Shown in pieces: positions 9,380-17,174 of a stretch of 64,000 nucleotides of DNA (position 1 is the stretch's first letter; each line of letters starts with the position of its first letter). Origin of the DNA: Cloacibacillus sp. An23 (GTDB lineage Bacteria > Synergistota > Synergistia > Synergistales > Synergistaceae); NCBI RefSeq assembly GCF_002159945.1, contig NZ_NFJQ01000006.1, positions 1 to 64,000 of the forward strand, given 5' to 3'. Below the pieces are notes generated by a model, which ran no database searches, was not told the DNA's origin, and was given only the letters and a program-made list of their open reading frames with translations. A program made the translations under genes and the position numbers.

Positions 9380-10099
9380 CTACTGTCTTGCGGAATAGAC
9401 GCCGCGTCCGTGCCCGGCGCTCGTTGAAAAACGCATCGCCGCCGCGCCGCCGGCCGCGTCGCGTTCCGCGCGCAGCAGCCGCACTTCTTCCTCAAGGCGG
9501 GCCAGCCGGGCCTCAAGCTCCGCCGTGTAGGCTTCGCCGCCGGTCCGGCGCGTAGGAACGCCGTCTATCTTCACCACCTGCGCGCGGACGCCGGCGACCG
9601 TCGAATTTTCCGGCACGTCGCGCAGCACGACGCTGTTCGCGCCTATCTTTGAATTCGAGCCTATCGTTATCGGGCCGAGTATCTTCGCGCCACTTCCGAC
9701 GAAAATATTGTCGCGGAGCGTGGGGTGGCGTTTGTGGTCGCGTTCGTTGCCGGTCGCGCCGAGCGTGACGCCGTGGAAGAGCGTGACGTTCTCGCCGATC
9801 TCCGCCGTCTCGCCTATGACGACTCCCGCTCCGTGGTCGATGAAAAGTCCTGGGCCTATCTTGGCGGCCGGGTGTATCTCTATGCCCGTCCACCAGCGCA
9901 CGAAAAGCGAAAGCAGCCGCGGAAGCACGGGAATATGCAGCGTCGAGTGCATGAAATGCAGCCCGCGGTACGCTGTCACGGCGAGGAAGCCCGGCGTACA
10001 GAGGACGACCTCGAAAAATCCGCGCGCGCCGCCGGCTATGGACGGGTCGTTCCTCTTAGCCGCGAGATAGTCGCTCCTGATCATCCTCAATGCGTTCAT
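9380..10099 (-). CDS. cysE: Serine O-acetyltransferase
   Basis: 239 aa. It makes O-acetylserine from serine and acetyl-CoA, the first step of cysteine synthesis, in the cytosol. Residues about 65-175 are a left-handed beta-helix of hexapeptide repeats with the SAT landmarks G-I-E-I-H-P, I-D-H-G-A-G-V-V-I-G-E-T and V-T-L-G-A-T-G. The C-terminal ~55 residues (E-A-R-L-A-R-L-E-E-E-V) are predicted coiled coil, longer than in many SATs. The ATG has AGGAGGG upstream. The gene stands alone; no cysK is adjacent. Its ~190-nt leader encodes a Cys-Cys peptide and a terminator (see below), implying attenuation by cysteinyl-tRNA supply. Confidence 0.95.
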   Translation of the reverse strand: MNALRMIRSDYLAAKRNDPSIAGGARGFFEVVLCTPGFLAVTAYRGLHFMHSTLHIPVLPRLLSLFVRWWTGIEIHPAAKIGPGLFIDHGAGVVIGETAEIGENVTLFHGVTLGATGNERDHKRHPTLRDNIFVGSGAKILGPITIGSNSKIGANSVVLRDVPENSTVAGVRAQVVKIDGVPTRRTGGEAYTAELEARLARLEEEVRLLRAERDAAGGAAAMRFSTSAGHGRGVYSARQ

Positions 10100-10116
10100 G
10101 TGCGTCCCTCCTGAAT

Positions 10117-10147
10117 AAAAAAAGAGAGCCTGCTTTCGCAGGCCCTC
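10117..10147 (-). terminator. Leader terminator (attenuator) before cysE
   Basis: On the minus strand a 10-bp stem (10147-10138 with 10133-10124) is capped by a GAAA tetraloop and followed by seven T (10123-10117). It lies between the cysE promoter and its ribosome site, so it can only act as an attenuator of cysE. Confidence 0.85.
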
Positions 10148-10188
10148 ACAAAAATATTACGATTTCCGGTTATGCTGTTCCGCCCCGG

Positions 10189-10224
10189 GCCGCGCTCCTA
10201 TGCGCGCGGCTCGCCGTCCGCGCG
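10189..10224 (-). promoter_or_regulatory. Mutually exclusive leader hairpins before cysE
   Basis: On the minus strand, hairpin 1 pairs 10224-10218 with 10209-10203 (7 bp). Hairpin 2 pairs 10210-10204 with 10195-10189 (7 bp). Both use the CCGCGC at 10209-10204, so they exclude each other. The GGCCC at 10191-10187, partly hidden in hairpin 2, is complementary to GGGCC (10145-10141) in the terminator arm and could act as an antiterminator. Functional roles are inferred. Confidence 0.5.
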
Positions 10225-10226
10225 GT

Positions 10227-10289
10227 TTATAAATCCGTGCGGCGACAACAGACGATATTAAAGAGGCGGATCGTATATATCGTACTCAT
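10227..10289 (-). CDS. Leader peptide with Cys-Cys-Arg-Arg motif upstream of cysE
   Basis: A 20-codon frame, ATG at 10289-10287 and TAA at 10229-10227, encodes a peptide ending V-C-C-R-R-T-D-L. Two adjacent TGT cysteine codons are codons 14 and 15. The A of the ATG lies 8 nt past the -10 hexamer, so the transcript should begin at or within a base of the start codon, making the frame leaderless. It is followed by competing hairpins and an intrinsic terminator before cysE. This is the layout of a ribosome-stalling attenuator sensing charged tRNA-Cys. Expression is not shown, but position, codon content and terminator agree. Confidence 0.75.
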   Translation of the reverse strand: MSTIYTIRLFNIVCCRRTDL

Positions 10290-10296
10290 AGCGCTT

Positions 10297-10325
10297 ATTC
10301 TATAACGAATATGGCGCGTTGGCAA
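10297..10325 (-). promoter_or_regulatory. Promoter of the cysE leader
   Basis: On the minus strand, TTGCCA (10325-10320), a 17-bp spacer and TAGAAT (10302-10297). The expected start site coincides with the leader-peptide ATG. Confidence 0.75.
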
Positions 10326-10690
10326 GCCTGGATAAGGAAGGCGGATTGTCATCTGTCCGGCGGCAGAAAAGAATAGTCATGGGAAGAGCTGCTCAGTCCG
10401 CCGCACTCTGGGGCGCCGCGCAGGTTGGAAAGTTCGTGAGGGCCGTCGTCAGACAATATGGACGGAGCTTGCGCATGAACTCTAGTACCAGACGGAGGGA
10501 CGTGGAAAAATCGATAAAGAATAGAAATAAGAAAGATATACTTTCGATGTACCGTTCCAAACGCTGAGGAGGGCTATGTCGTTCTGAGAACGGAAAATAA
10601 AACGCGAGCGAAAGCTTGCGCCGCTTGATGCCGCAGCATTTCGGAGTGCGGTGTGAAAAAGCTGCGCCCATTGCTGTAAAGTTTTTCTCC
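10326..10690. other. Gene-free stretch between divergent cysE and ylxM units
   Basis: About 365 bp. An open frame here (10319-10567) has no family resemblance or convincing start site. Nothing else is recognised. Confidence 0.4.
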
Positions 10691-10719
10691 TTGACACTTC
10701 TCTCATCGCCCTGTATAAT
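10691..10719 (+). promoter_or_regulatory. Consensus sigma-70 promoter of the ylxM-ffh-rpsP run
   Basis: TTGACA (10691-10696), a 17-bp spacer and TATAAT (10714-10719): a perfect consensus, as expected for a highly expressed housekeeping operon. Confidence 0.9.
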
Positions 10720-10745
10720 CCCATAGTTGACTGGGGGTGGCTGCC

Positions 10746-11081
10746 TTGGCGGAGAAGGATTCTCTGAATCAGCGCGTTCGGGACGTGCTTTTGTTTGATA
10801 CTTACGGGCAGCGGCTCACGGAGAAGCAGCGGATGGCGTGCGACATGATCCTGATGCGGGATTTTTCGCTCGCGGAGGCGGCGGAGTCGCTCGGCGTCTC
10901 GCGGCAGGGGGTTCACGACCTCGTCGCGCGCGCGCGCGAGCACATGGAGGACTGCGAAAGCTCTTTCGGCCTCGTCTCGATGCGGAACAGACTTGAAGCC
11001 ATGCGGCGGGCGCTCGACGAGAACAAATCGCGTCTGCCCGAGGATTTTTACAGAGATTTCATGAAGCTGCTGGAGGGATAG
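10746..11081 (+). CDS. ylxM: YlxM-family HTH protein (UPF0122)
   Basis: 111 aa from the TTG at 10746, chosen because GGGGGTGG (10733-10740) is a ribosome site at good distance; the GTG at 10737 lies inside that site. It is a sigma region 4-like helix-turn-helix protein (L-T-E-K-Q-R-M-A-C..S-L-A-E-A-A-E-S-L-G-V-S-R-Q-G-V-H-D). YlxM sits beside ffh in many bacteria and is linked to the signal recognition particle, possibly as an RNA-binding partner; its exact role is debated. It ends 3 bp before ffh and is first in the operon. Confidence 0.9.
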   Translation: MAEKDSLNQRVRDVLLFDTYGQRLTEKQRMACDMILMRDFSLAEAAESLGVSRQGVHDLVARAREHMEDCESSFGLVSMRNRLEAMRRALDENKSRLPEDFYRDFMKLLEG

Positions 11082-11084
11082 CCG

Positions 11085-12455
11085 GTGTTTGATTCGCTCA
11101 AAGAACGTTTTGAAAATATTTTCGCGAGCCTCCGCGGCAAGGGAAAGCTGTCCGAAGAGGATATAAATCTCGCGCTGCGCGAGGTGCGCCGCGCGCTTCT
11201 CGAGGCCGACGTCAATTATAAGGTCGTCAAGGACGTCGTCGAGGCGATACGCGCGCGCGCCACCGGGCGCGAGGTGCTGGATTCCATCACGCCGTCGCAG
11301 CTTATTTTCACGATAGTTTACGAAGAGCTTATAAAGATCATGGGCGAAGCCCCGGCGCCGCTCGTGATTTCGCCGAAGCCGCCGACTATTTATATGATGG
11401 TCGGGCTCCAGGGTTCCGGTAAGACGACGACCACGGTCAAGATAGCGCGCCGTATGTCGAAGGGGCACAAGCCGCTGGTAGTGGCCTGCGACCTTCGGAG
11501 GCCCGCTGCGGTGGATCAGCTCCGCGTGCTAGCGGAGAAGGCGAACATCCCGTTCTTCGGCCCCGAGCCGGGCGAGACCGACCCCGTCGCCGTCGCGCGC
11601 AAGTCGCGCGCTTACGCAGAGTCTCACCTCTGCGACATGATCCTGCTCGACACTGCCGGCCGTCTCCAGATGGACGACGAGCTGATGCAGGAGCTCGAGA
11701 CTATGAAGGCGGCTATGGAGCCGACGGAAATCCTGCTCGTCGTGGATTCCATGACTGGGCAGGAGGCCGTCAACGTCGCGGACACTTTCCACGCGCGCCT
11801 CGGACTGACCGGCGTCGTGCTGACGAAGCTCGACGGCGACGCGCGCGGCGGCCCCGCGCTCGCGGTGCGCGCGAGCACGGGCGTCCCGATAAAGCTCGCG
11901 GGCTGCGGCGAAAAGACGGAAGATCTCGAAGTTTTCGACGCGCGGCGCATGGCGCAGCGCATAATCGGCATGGGGGACATGGAGGGGCTGCTCGAAAAGG
12001 TACAGTCCGCCACCTCCGAGGCCGACATAGAGCGCATGACGGAGAGCCTGAAGAAAAACCGCTTCACGCTCGAAGATATGCTGATGCAGCTCCAGCAGAT
12101 AAAGAAGCTCGGGCCGCTTGAAAAAATAGTCGAAATGCTGCCGATTCCGGGCGCGGCGAAGGCTCTGAAGAACGCCGAGATTGACCCGAAGCGCATGAAG
12201 CAGACCGAGGCGATCATACTTTCGATGACGCCGAAGGAGCGGCGCAACCCCGAGATAATCAAGGGCAGCCGCCGCCGCAGGATAGCGGAGGGCTCCGGCA
12301 CGTCGGTGCAGATGGTGAACCAGGTGCTGGCGCAGTATGAGCAGATGAAGGGCATGATGAAGACCTTCGGCAAGATGGCCGGAGGCAAGGGCGGCTTCCG
12401 TATGCCGCCCGGCCTTGGCGGGATGGGGCGCGGCAAGCGCGGCTTCTTCCGTTAA
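11085..12455 (+). CDS. ffh: Signal recognition particle protein Ffh (SRP54)
   Basis: 456 aa, GTG start. N-terminal N domain, then the GTPase G domain with G-L-Q-G-S-G-K-T-T-T (about 106-115), D-T-A-G-R (about 190) and T-K-L-D-G-D (about 247), then a methionine-rich M domain (about 300-445) that binds SRP RNA and signal sequences. It targets nascent membrane and secreted proteins to FtsY. It is directly downstream of ylxM in the translation-related operon. The SRP RNA gene is not in this window. Confidence 0.98.
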   Translation: MFDSLKERFENIFASLRGKGKLSEEDINLALREVRRALLEADVNYKVVKDVVEAIRARATGREVLDSITPSQLIFTIVYEELIKIMGEAPAPLVISPKPPTIYMMVGLQGSGKTTTTVKIARRMSKGHKPLVVACDLRRPAAVDQLRVLAEKANIPFFGPEPGETDPVAVARKSRAYAESHLCDMILLDTAGRLQMDDELMQELETMKAAMEPTEILLVVDSMTGQEAVNVADTFHARLGLTGVVLTKLDGDARGGPALAVRASTGVPIKLAGCGEKTEDLEVFDARRMAQRIIGMGDMEGLLEKVQSATSEADIERMTESLKKNRFTLEDMLMQLQQIKKLGPLEKIVEMLPIPGAAKALKNAEIDPKRMKQTEAIILSMTPKERRNPEIIKGSRRRRIAEGSGTSVQMVNQVLAQYEQMKGMMKTFGKMAGGKGGFRMPPGLGGMGRGKRGFFR

Positions 12456-12530
12456 ATTGTGATTGAGCCGGATATGATTCCGTTTTCAATAAAGCATTAA
12501 AAGAATAGACACAGGAGGTGTTAACGCAAA

Positions 12531-12803
12531 ATGTCAGTACGTATACGTCTTTCCCGTCACGGGAAAAAGAAGGCTCCTTTCTATCGTCTGGTTGTGGCGG
12601 ACTCTCATTCTCCGAGAGACGGCCGTTTCATAGAGATACTCGGGACCTACAACCCGCTCGTGGACCCGGCGGAGATCAAGATAAACGCCGAACGCGCCGC
12701 GTTCTGGCTCGGCAACGGCGCTTCTCCGTCGGACACGGCGAAGGAGCTGCTCAGGAAGGCCGGAGTCATCGACGCTCCCGCCGCGGCGGCCGAAGCGGAA
12801 TAG
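12531..12803 (+). CDS. rpsP: 30S ribosomal protein S16
   Basis: 90 aa, standard length. It begins [19 protein letters not shown], the classic S16 N-terminus. The ribosome site AGGAGG precedes the ATG. It binds 16S rRNA and is needed for 30S assembly. It is third in the ylxM-ffh-rpsP-khpA-rimM-trmD-rplS run, an order conserved across many bacteria. Confidence 0.98.
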   Translation: MSVRIRLSRHGKKKAPFYRLVVADSHSPRDGRFIEILGTYNPLVDPAEIKINAERAAFWLGNGASPSDTAKELLRKAGVIDAPAAAAEAE

Positions 12804-12815
12804 GGCGGATAAATC

Positions 12816-13061
12816 ATGGCGAATTATGTCGACCTGGTTGATCTGATAGTGCGCAGGCTCGTCACGAAGCCGGAGGCGGTCCGTGTCGAAGAGGACCGTT
12901 CCGACGGCGGGGTCATACTCGTAACGATAAGGGTTGACTCCGAGGACGTGGGCCGCGTGATAGGCAAGAAAGGCTCCACCATCAACGCCATCCGCCACGT
13001 TGCGAAGGCGGCCTCGATAAAGTCGGGCGAAAAGGTGGACGTCGATGTCAAAGAAGACTGA
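12816..13061 (+). CDS. khpA: KH-domain RNA-binding protein KhpA (YlqC)
   Basis: 81 aa, essentially one KH domain with the G-x-x-G loop seen as V-I-G-K-K-G-S-T-I-N-A-I-R (about 49-61). KhpA pairs with KhpB in other bacteria and binds many RNAs. It starts 12 bp after rpsP and its end overlaps rimM by 17 bp, indicating translational coupling. Confidence 0.93.
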   Translation: MANYVDLVDLIVRRLVTKPEAVRVEEDRSDGGVILVTIRVDSEDVGRVIGKKGSTINAIRHVAKAASIKSGEKVDVDVKED

Positions 13062-13590
13062 TCCTTTTCTCGAAGGACGGTGCGAGATAGGCAAAATAGC
13101 GGCGGCGCACGGAGTCCGCGGGGACATGCTTCTGATACCGCTGACGGACTTCCCGGAGCGCTTCGTAGGCATGAAAACGCTCGACATATCGCTGCCGGGC
13201 AAGCCGGTGAAGAGCTGGAAAGTGCGCAGGCTTGAGCCTTACGAGGGGAAGAACACGTTCTTCCTGCACCTTCAGGGCGTAGACGACAGAAACGCCGCCG
13301 AAGCGCTGAAGGGAGCCTCGGTCACCGTACCGGACGACGAAAGGGTCGAGCTCGAAGAGGACGAATACTGGCTCGACGACATAATCGGCCTGACGGTCCT
13401 CGACGGGACGACGGGGGAGACTCTCGGACGGGTGAGCGAAATCATCCAGACCGGCAGCAACGACGTCTACGTCGTAAAGACCCCCGACGGTAAGGAAAAG
13501 CCCGTCCCCGCCGTAGGAGACGCGATAGTCTCCGTAGACGTGGAGGGCGGCACCATGACAGTGAATATTCCAGAGGGATTGTGGGACTGA
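13045..13590 (+). CDS. rimM: Ribosome maturation factor RimM
   Basis: 181 aa, normal length. The N-terminal RimM domain (about 10-95) opens with C-E-I-G-K-I-A-A-A-H-G-V-R-G; the C-terminal PRC barrel (about 108-178) contains Y-W-L-D-D-I-I-G-L-T-V and ends N-I-P-E-G-L-W-D. It binds S19 and assists 30S head maturation. It overlaps khpA by 17 bp and stops 1 bp before trmD. Confidence 0.96.
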   Translation: MSKKTDPFLEGRCEIGKIAAAHGVRGDMLLIPLTDFPERFVGMKTLDISLPGKPVKSWKVRRLEPYEGKNTFFLHLQGVDDRNAAEALKGASVTVPDDERVELEEDEYWLDDIIGLTVLDGTTGETLGRVSEIIQTGSNDVYVVKTPDGKEKPVPAVGDAIVSVDVEGGTMTVNIPEGLWD

Positions 13591-13591
13591 G

Positions 13592-14845
13592 ATGAAAATA
13601 ACCGTCATCACGGCCTTTCCAGAGCTGATGCGCAACTATCTCGCCGCGAGCGTCCTGGGACGCGGGATAGCGGCGGGGAGGCTCGAAGCCGAAGTCGTGG
13701 ACATCCGCGATTTTTCGGAGGGTTCGTACCGGCAGATAGACGACTATTGCTACGGCAGCGGCGGCATGATGCTCATGGCGGAACCGCTGGCCAAGGCGGT
13801 TGAATCGGTCTCCGGCGGCGGAAAGCCCTACGTCGTCTACCCGAGCCCGCAGGGGGTGCGCCTCCATCAGGAGCTCGTGGAAGACCTCGCGCGGAAGGAG
13901 CACCTCGTCATCGTCTGCGGCCACTACGAGGGCGTGGACGAGCGCTTCACGGAAAAGTTCGTCGATATGGAAATATCGCTCGGCGACTTCGTGCTGACGG
14001 GCGGCGAAATGCCCGCGATGGCGATAGTGGACGCCGTGTCGCGGCTGATTCCAGGCGTCGTCGGCAGCGGAAGCTCCGTCGAAGAAGACTCCTTCTACAG
14101 CGGAATGCTCGACACGCCGCACTACACGCGCCCGGCCGAATGGCGCGGCGAGCATGTGCCGGCGGTGCTTCTGAACGGGGACGCGAAGGCCATCGAGCGC
14201 TGGAGGCGGCGGCGGTCCGTCGAGCGCACGCTCGACAGGCGGCCCGACGTGACGTCGCGTGCGAGCCTCGCTCCGTGGCTCTCGGGCGGCGCGTACGTGA
14301 TGGAGGTGCATTATCCGGTTCTCGACAAGCGCGGCGAAAAATCGTCCACCGCTATAACCGGCATGGACCTGCACGACATCGCGCGCGCCTGCCGCACCTT
14401 TGGAATAAAGAAATACCTGCTCGTCACGCCCATCGCGCAGCAGCGCGAAATGGCGAAGCGCATCGCGGGACACTGGACCTCGGGCTGGGGCGCGGACTAC
14501 AACCCCGACAGACGCGAGGCTTTCTCCACGCTCAAGATATTCGCCTCCGTACAGAAGGCGCTCGCCTGGGCCGAAGAGAAAGAAAAAAAGCCCGTGTTCA
14601 AGATAGCGACGACGGCGAAGCGGCACGAGGGCGCGCAGCACTGGCTGACGCTCAAGCGCGAAATACTGCGGCGCGACCACAGCCCCGTATTCATATTCGG
14701 GACAGGCTGGGGCCTCCACGACGAAGTCATGGACGTGGCGGACGCCGTAATGACGCCCATAACAGGCGGCAAAGACGGCTGGAACCACCTCTCCGTGCGC
14801 AGCGCCGTGAGCATAACGCTCGACCGCTTCTTCGGCTGGCGCTGA
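13592..14845 (+). CDS. trmD: TrmD tRNA (guanine37-N1)-methyltransferase fused to a second SPOUT methyltransferase-like domain
   Basis: 417 aa, far longer than the usual ~240. Residues 1 to ~225 are TrmD: G-H-Y-E-G-V-D-E-R and S-L-G-D-F-V-L-T-G-G-E-M form the knotted SAM site, with the C-terminal P-H-Y-T-R-P..W-R-G helix region. Residues ~230-417 match the SAM-dependent RNA methyltransferase family PF09936 (V-H-Y-P-V-L-D-K-R-G..T-A-I-T-G-M-D-L-H-D-I-A-R-A and F-G-T-G-W-G-L), another SPOUT-type fold. The first half methylates G37 of tRNAs; the target of the second half is not known to me. The frame is continuous, so the fusion is real. The gene starts 1 bp after rimM. Confidence 0.93.
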   Translation: MKITVITAFPELMRNYLAASVLGRGIAAGRLEAEVVDIRDFSEGSYRQIDDYCYGSGGMMLMAEPLAKAVESVSGGGKPYVVYPSPQGVRLHQELVEDLARKEHLVIVCGHYEGVDERFTEKFVDMEISLGDFVLTGGEMPAMAIVDAVSRLIPGVVGSGSSVEEDSFYSGMLDTPHYTRPAEWRGEHVPAVLLNGDAKAIERWRRRRSVERTLDRRPDVTSRASLAPWLSGGAYVMEVHYPVLDKRGEKSSTAITGMDLHDIARACRTFGIKKYLLVTPIAQQREMAKRIAGHWTSGWGADYNPDRREAFSTLKIFASVQKALAWAEEKEKKPVFKIATTAKRHEGAQHWLTLKREILRRDHSPVFIFGTGWGLHDEVMDVADAVMTPITGGKDGWNHLSVRSAVSITLDRFFGWR

Positions 14846-14936
14846 CGGCGAAGCGGGCTTAAGCAACAGACCAACGGCGCGAAAACGCCGTAAAAGATGA
14901 AAAAATAAAACAATTACGAAAAGGAGGGAAAACCTC

Positions 14937-15302
14937 ATGCAGGATCCAAGAATTGCTCTGGTAGAGAAAAAATACCATAAGGCGGAAGGCTCCATCCCCG
15001 AGTTCCGCCCCGGCGACACGGTCAAAGTCCACGTCAAAGTCGTGGAAGGAAACCGCAGCCGTATACAGGTCTTCGAAGGCGTAGTCATCGGCCGCCAGCA
15101 CGGCGGTCTCCGCGAAAACTTCGTCGTCCGCAAAATATCCAACGGCGTAGGCGTGGAAAGAATATTCCCCGTCCATTGCCCGAGCATCGACAAAATCGAA
15201 GTGACCCGCAAGGGCCGTGTCCGCCGCGCGAAGCTCTACTACCTCCGCAAACTCAGCGGAAAGGCCGCGCGCATCAAAGAGCGCAAAGACTTCGACAAAT
15301 AA
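14937..15302 (+). CDS. rplS: 50S ribosomal protein L19
   Basis: 121 aa. The core [29 protein letters not shown] region is unmistakable. AGGAGG precedes the ATG. It sits at the 30S-50S interface. Last gene of the operon, followed by a strong terminator. Confidence 0.98.
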   Translation: MQDPRIALVEKKYHKAEGSIPEFRPGDTVKVHVKVVEGNRSRIQVFEGVVIGRQHGGLRENFVVRKISNGVGVERIFPVHCPSIDKIEVTRKGRVRRAKLYYLRKLSGKAARIKERKDFDK

Positions 15303-15324
15303 CCCGTATCACTACGGAAAACGC

Positions 15325-15355
15325 AAAAGCCTCTCCATCGCGGAGAGGCTTTTTT
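15325..15355 (+). terminator. Terminator of the ylxM-rplS operon
   Basis: A 12-bp stem (15325-15336 with 15342-15353, 5-nt loop) ends in a T run. Confidence 0.9.
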
Positions 15356-15590
15356 CATGCGCGCGCGCCGCCGCCCTTCCGCGTCGCGCAGAAGAGAAAC
15401 GCGCGCTCCGGAGTTTGCGAAAAAACCGGCTCCGTCCATGTGTCATGACGCCGCCTTCGCCGCAAAAGGCCGCCGCGCCCCGGCGCTTTACCGCCAGCGC
15501 GTCCGCGCGCCGAAATTCGCCGTTCCCAAACCGACAGCCCAAATAATATAATTTATCGCGGAAAACACAAGACAGGCAGGCGAGCGTCAG

Positions 15591-16538
15591 ATGGAAGTCA
15601 AAAAATGGAGCTACGAAGAATTTCCTGAATACACGGAAACGCCTGAAGGGGCCGTCCGCGTCGAAACCACCGGGGACGAAACAGGCGTGCGCTTCGTCCG
15701 CGAAGTCGAATACGCCGCGCCGGACGGCGTGCCGCTGCGTCTCAACATACTGCTCCCCGTAACGCGGAACGAGCCGGACAAAAAACATCCCTGCCTCGTC
15801 TACGTGCAGGGCTCCGCGTGGAAAGAACAGGATTTATACATGTCCGTCTGTGCCGTGGACGAGCTCGTGAAAAAAGGCTGCGCGGTCGCGATAGCCCAAT
15901 ACCGCCACACGGGACAGGCCCCATTCCCCGCGCAGATAAGCGACGCGCGCAACGCCGTGCGCTACATGCGCGCCCACGCTGAAGAATACCGCGTAAACCC
16001 TGACGAAATATTCGTAGGCGGCGACTCCTCCGGCGGACACACCGCCGTCTTCTGCGCCATAGCTGAAGAGGGCGGCGACATGGACGAAAGCCTCTTCCCG
16101 GGCGTCTCGGCCGAAGTGCGCGGCGTGCTCGACTACTACGGCACGGTCACGCTCCTCATGGAAGACGGATTCCCGACGACCACGAGCCACCACACGCCCA
16201 AAAGCCCCGAAGGGAAACTCCTCGGCGGCGTGTACGTCATGGAACACCCGGAACTCGCCGCGAAAGCGAGCGCCGTCACCCACATAACGCCGGACAAAAA
16301 ACTCCCGCCAGTCTGCATCTTCCACGGCACCAAAGACCGCACCGCGAACGTCCGCCAAAGCGTAGAACTCTACGAAAAACTCCGCGCCTGCGGCAAAGAG
16401 GCGCGCCTGTACCTGATAGCCGGAGCCGGCCACTGCGGCCCGGAATTCTGGACGCCGGAAGTATGCGCCCTCGCGTGGGACTTCATGCAGGACTGCCTGA
16501 AAAAATCAGCCGCGCAGGACTGGCGGGAAAGCCGGTGA
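15591..16538 (+). CDS. Alpha/beta hydrolase (esterase/lipase-like)
   Basis: 315 aa, no signal peptide. The nucleophile elbow is G-G-D-S-S-G-G-H (about residue 146), the acid is probably the Asp in H-G-T-K-D-R-T (about 254) and the His lies in G-A-G-H-C-G (about 285), giving a complete Ser-Asp-His triad. The layout resembles BD-FAE/carboxylesterase-type hydrolases that act on small ester substrates. It stands alone between the rplS terminator and tRNA-Leu. Substrate unknown. Confidence 0.8.
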   Translation: MEVKKWSYEEFPEYTETPEGAVRVETTGDETGVRFVREVEYAAPDGVPLRLNILLPVTRNEPDKKHPCLVYVQGSAWKEQDLYMSVCAVDELVKKGCAVAIAQYRHTGQAPFPAQISDARNAVRYMRAHAEEYRVNPDEIFVGGDSSGGHTAVFCAIAEEGGDMDESLFPGVSAEVRGVLDYYGTVTLLMEDGFPTTTSHHTPKSPEGKLLGGVYVMEHPELAAKASAVTHITPDKKLPPVCIFHGTKDRTANVRQSVELYEKLRACGKEARLYLIAGAGHCGPEFWTPEVCALAWDFMQDCLKKSAAQDWRESR

Positions 16539-16635
16539 AAAACGGAGAAAAAGAATATTTGTGCCTCTTCGCCCGCGGCTTAGCGGCCTTGCAAAACCCG
16601 TTTGAAAAAATCCTAAAAAATCTTTCTAAAAAGGC

Positions 16636-16664
16636 TTGACGAAACGCCGAACTTTTTATATACT
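16636..16664 (+). promoter_or_regulatory. Promoter of tRNA-Leu
   Basis: TTGACG (16636-16641), a 17-bp spacer and TATACT (16659-16664), ending 14 bp before the tRNA 5' end. Confidence 0.7.
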
Positions 16665-16678
16665 TTTTTGCGTTGAGC

Positions 16679-16763
16679 GCCGGGGTGGTGGAAATGGTAG
16701 ACACGCACGTTTGAGGGGCGTGTGGGGCAACCCGTACGAGTTCAATTCTCGTCTCCGGCACCA
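16679..16763 (+). tRNA. tRNA-Leu(GAG)
   Basis: 85 nt including an encoded CCA. The acceptor arm GCCGGGG pairs with CTCCGGC (one G-T). The D-arm contains the TGGTAGAC typical of class II tRNAs. The anticodon stem CACGT/GCGTG encloses loop TTGAGGG, giving anticodon GAG for CUC/CUU leucine codons. A long variable arm follows and the T-arm is GAGTTCAATTCTC. Confidence 0.96.
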
Positions 16764-16780
16764 TTTTTAAAAACCCTCGA

Positions 16781-16811
16781 GAGACCAGCCGAAAGGTTGG
16801 CCTCTTTTTTA
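16781..16811 (+). terminator. Terminator of tRNA-Leu
   Basis: A stem 16781-16790 with 16795-16804 (one mismatch) and a GAAA loop, followed by TTTTTT. Confidence 0.75.
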
Positions 16812-16824
16812 TTATTTGATATTA

Positions 16825-16862
16825 TTTTTCTTTTCCGCCGCGTACGAGGCGGAAAAGAAAAA
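16825..16862. terminator. Second hairpin after tRNA-Leu, symmetric
   Basis: A perfect 15-bp stem (16825-16839 with 16848-16862). T-rich on one arm and A-rich on the other, so it could work in either direction. Confidence 0.55.
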
Positions 16863-16898
16863 TATAGTGAATTAACTAAAACAGCAAACATTTATGTC

Positions 16899-17049
16899 AT
16901 TTCGGCAATCTTCCGGCTGGAATCTCCGCCACTAACACAGAGGCTGAATGAAGCTATGCAGCTATAATGGATTCTATTGAGTATAGGACGAAGGCCCCGC
17001 AGAGCCTGCCCCGTTTCACTGGGCACAGAAGATTTGCGGGGCGGCATAA
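16899..17049 (+). repeat. Dispersed ~150-bp structured repeat, copy 1
   Basis: Contains AGGCTGAAT, a TGCAGCTATAAT-like hairpin region and GGCCCCGCAGAGCCTGCCCCG followed by TTGCGGGGCGGCAT. It shares order and spacing with the copies at 54.66 kb and 22.72 kb (reverse). This is the most diverged of the three long copies in its 5' half. It lies between tRNA-Leu and the broken YkvI-type gene. Confidence 0.7.
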
Positions 17050-17174
17050 TGTTTAGTGTAAAGTTGAATTATTGTAAATGTTTCTTGTCTTTAGTTAAAC
17101 TGCCATAAAAACCGGCTGCGCGTTCTGGAAACTCCACAGACGCGCGGCCGGTTTTTATTCGTCGTTCGTTTCGG

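Noticed and set aside
10100-10290. T-box riboswitch before cysE
   Set aside because: The leader has GGGGCGGAACAGC near the terminator but not the T-box core TGGNACC or a stem I specifier loop. The Cys-Cys reading frame explains the terminator better.
10319-10567. 82-codon frame between cysE and ylxM
   Set aside because: No family match, poor start context, and its beginning overlaps the cysE leader promoter on the other strand.
13442-15211. Long minus-strand open frame (589 codons) opposite trmD and rplS
   Set aside because: It is the shadow of high-GC codon use in rimM, trmD and rplS, with no family resemblance or ribosome site. Similar antisense frames across the window were left out for the same reason.
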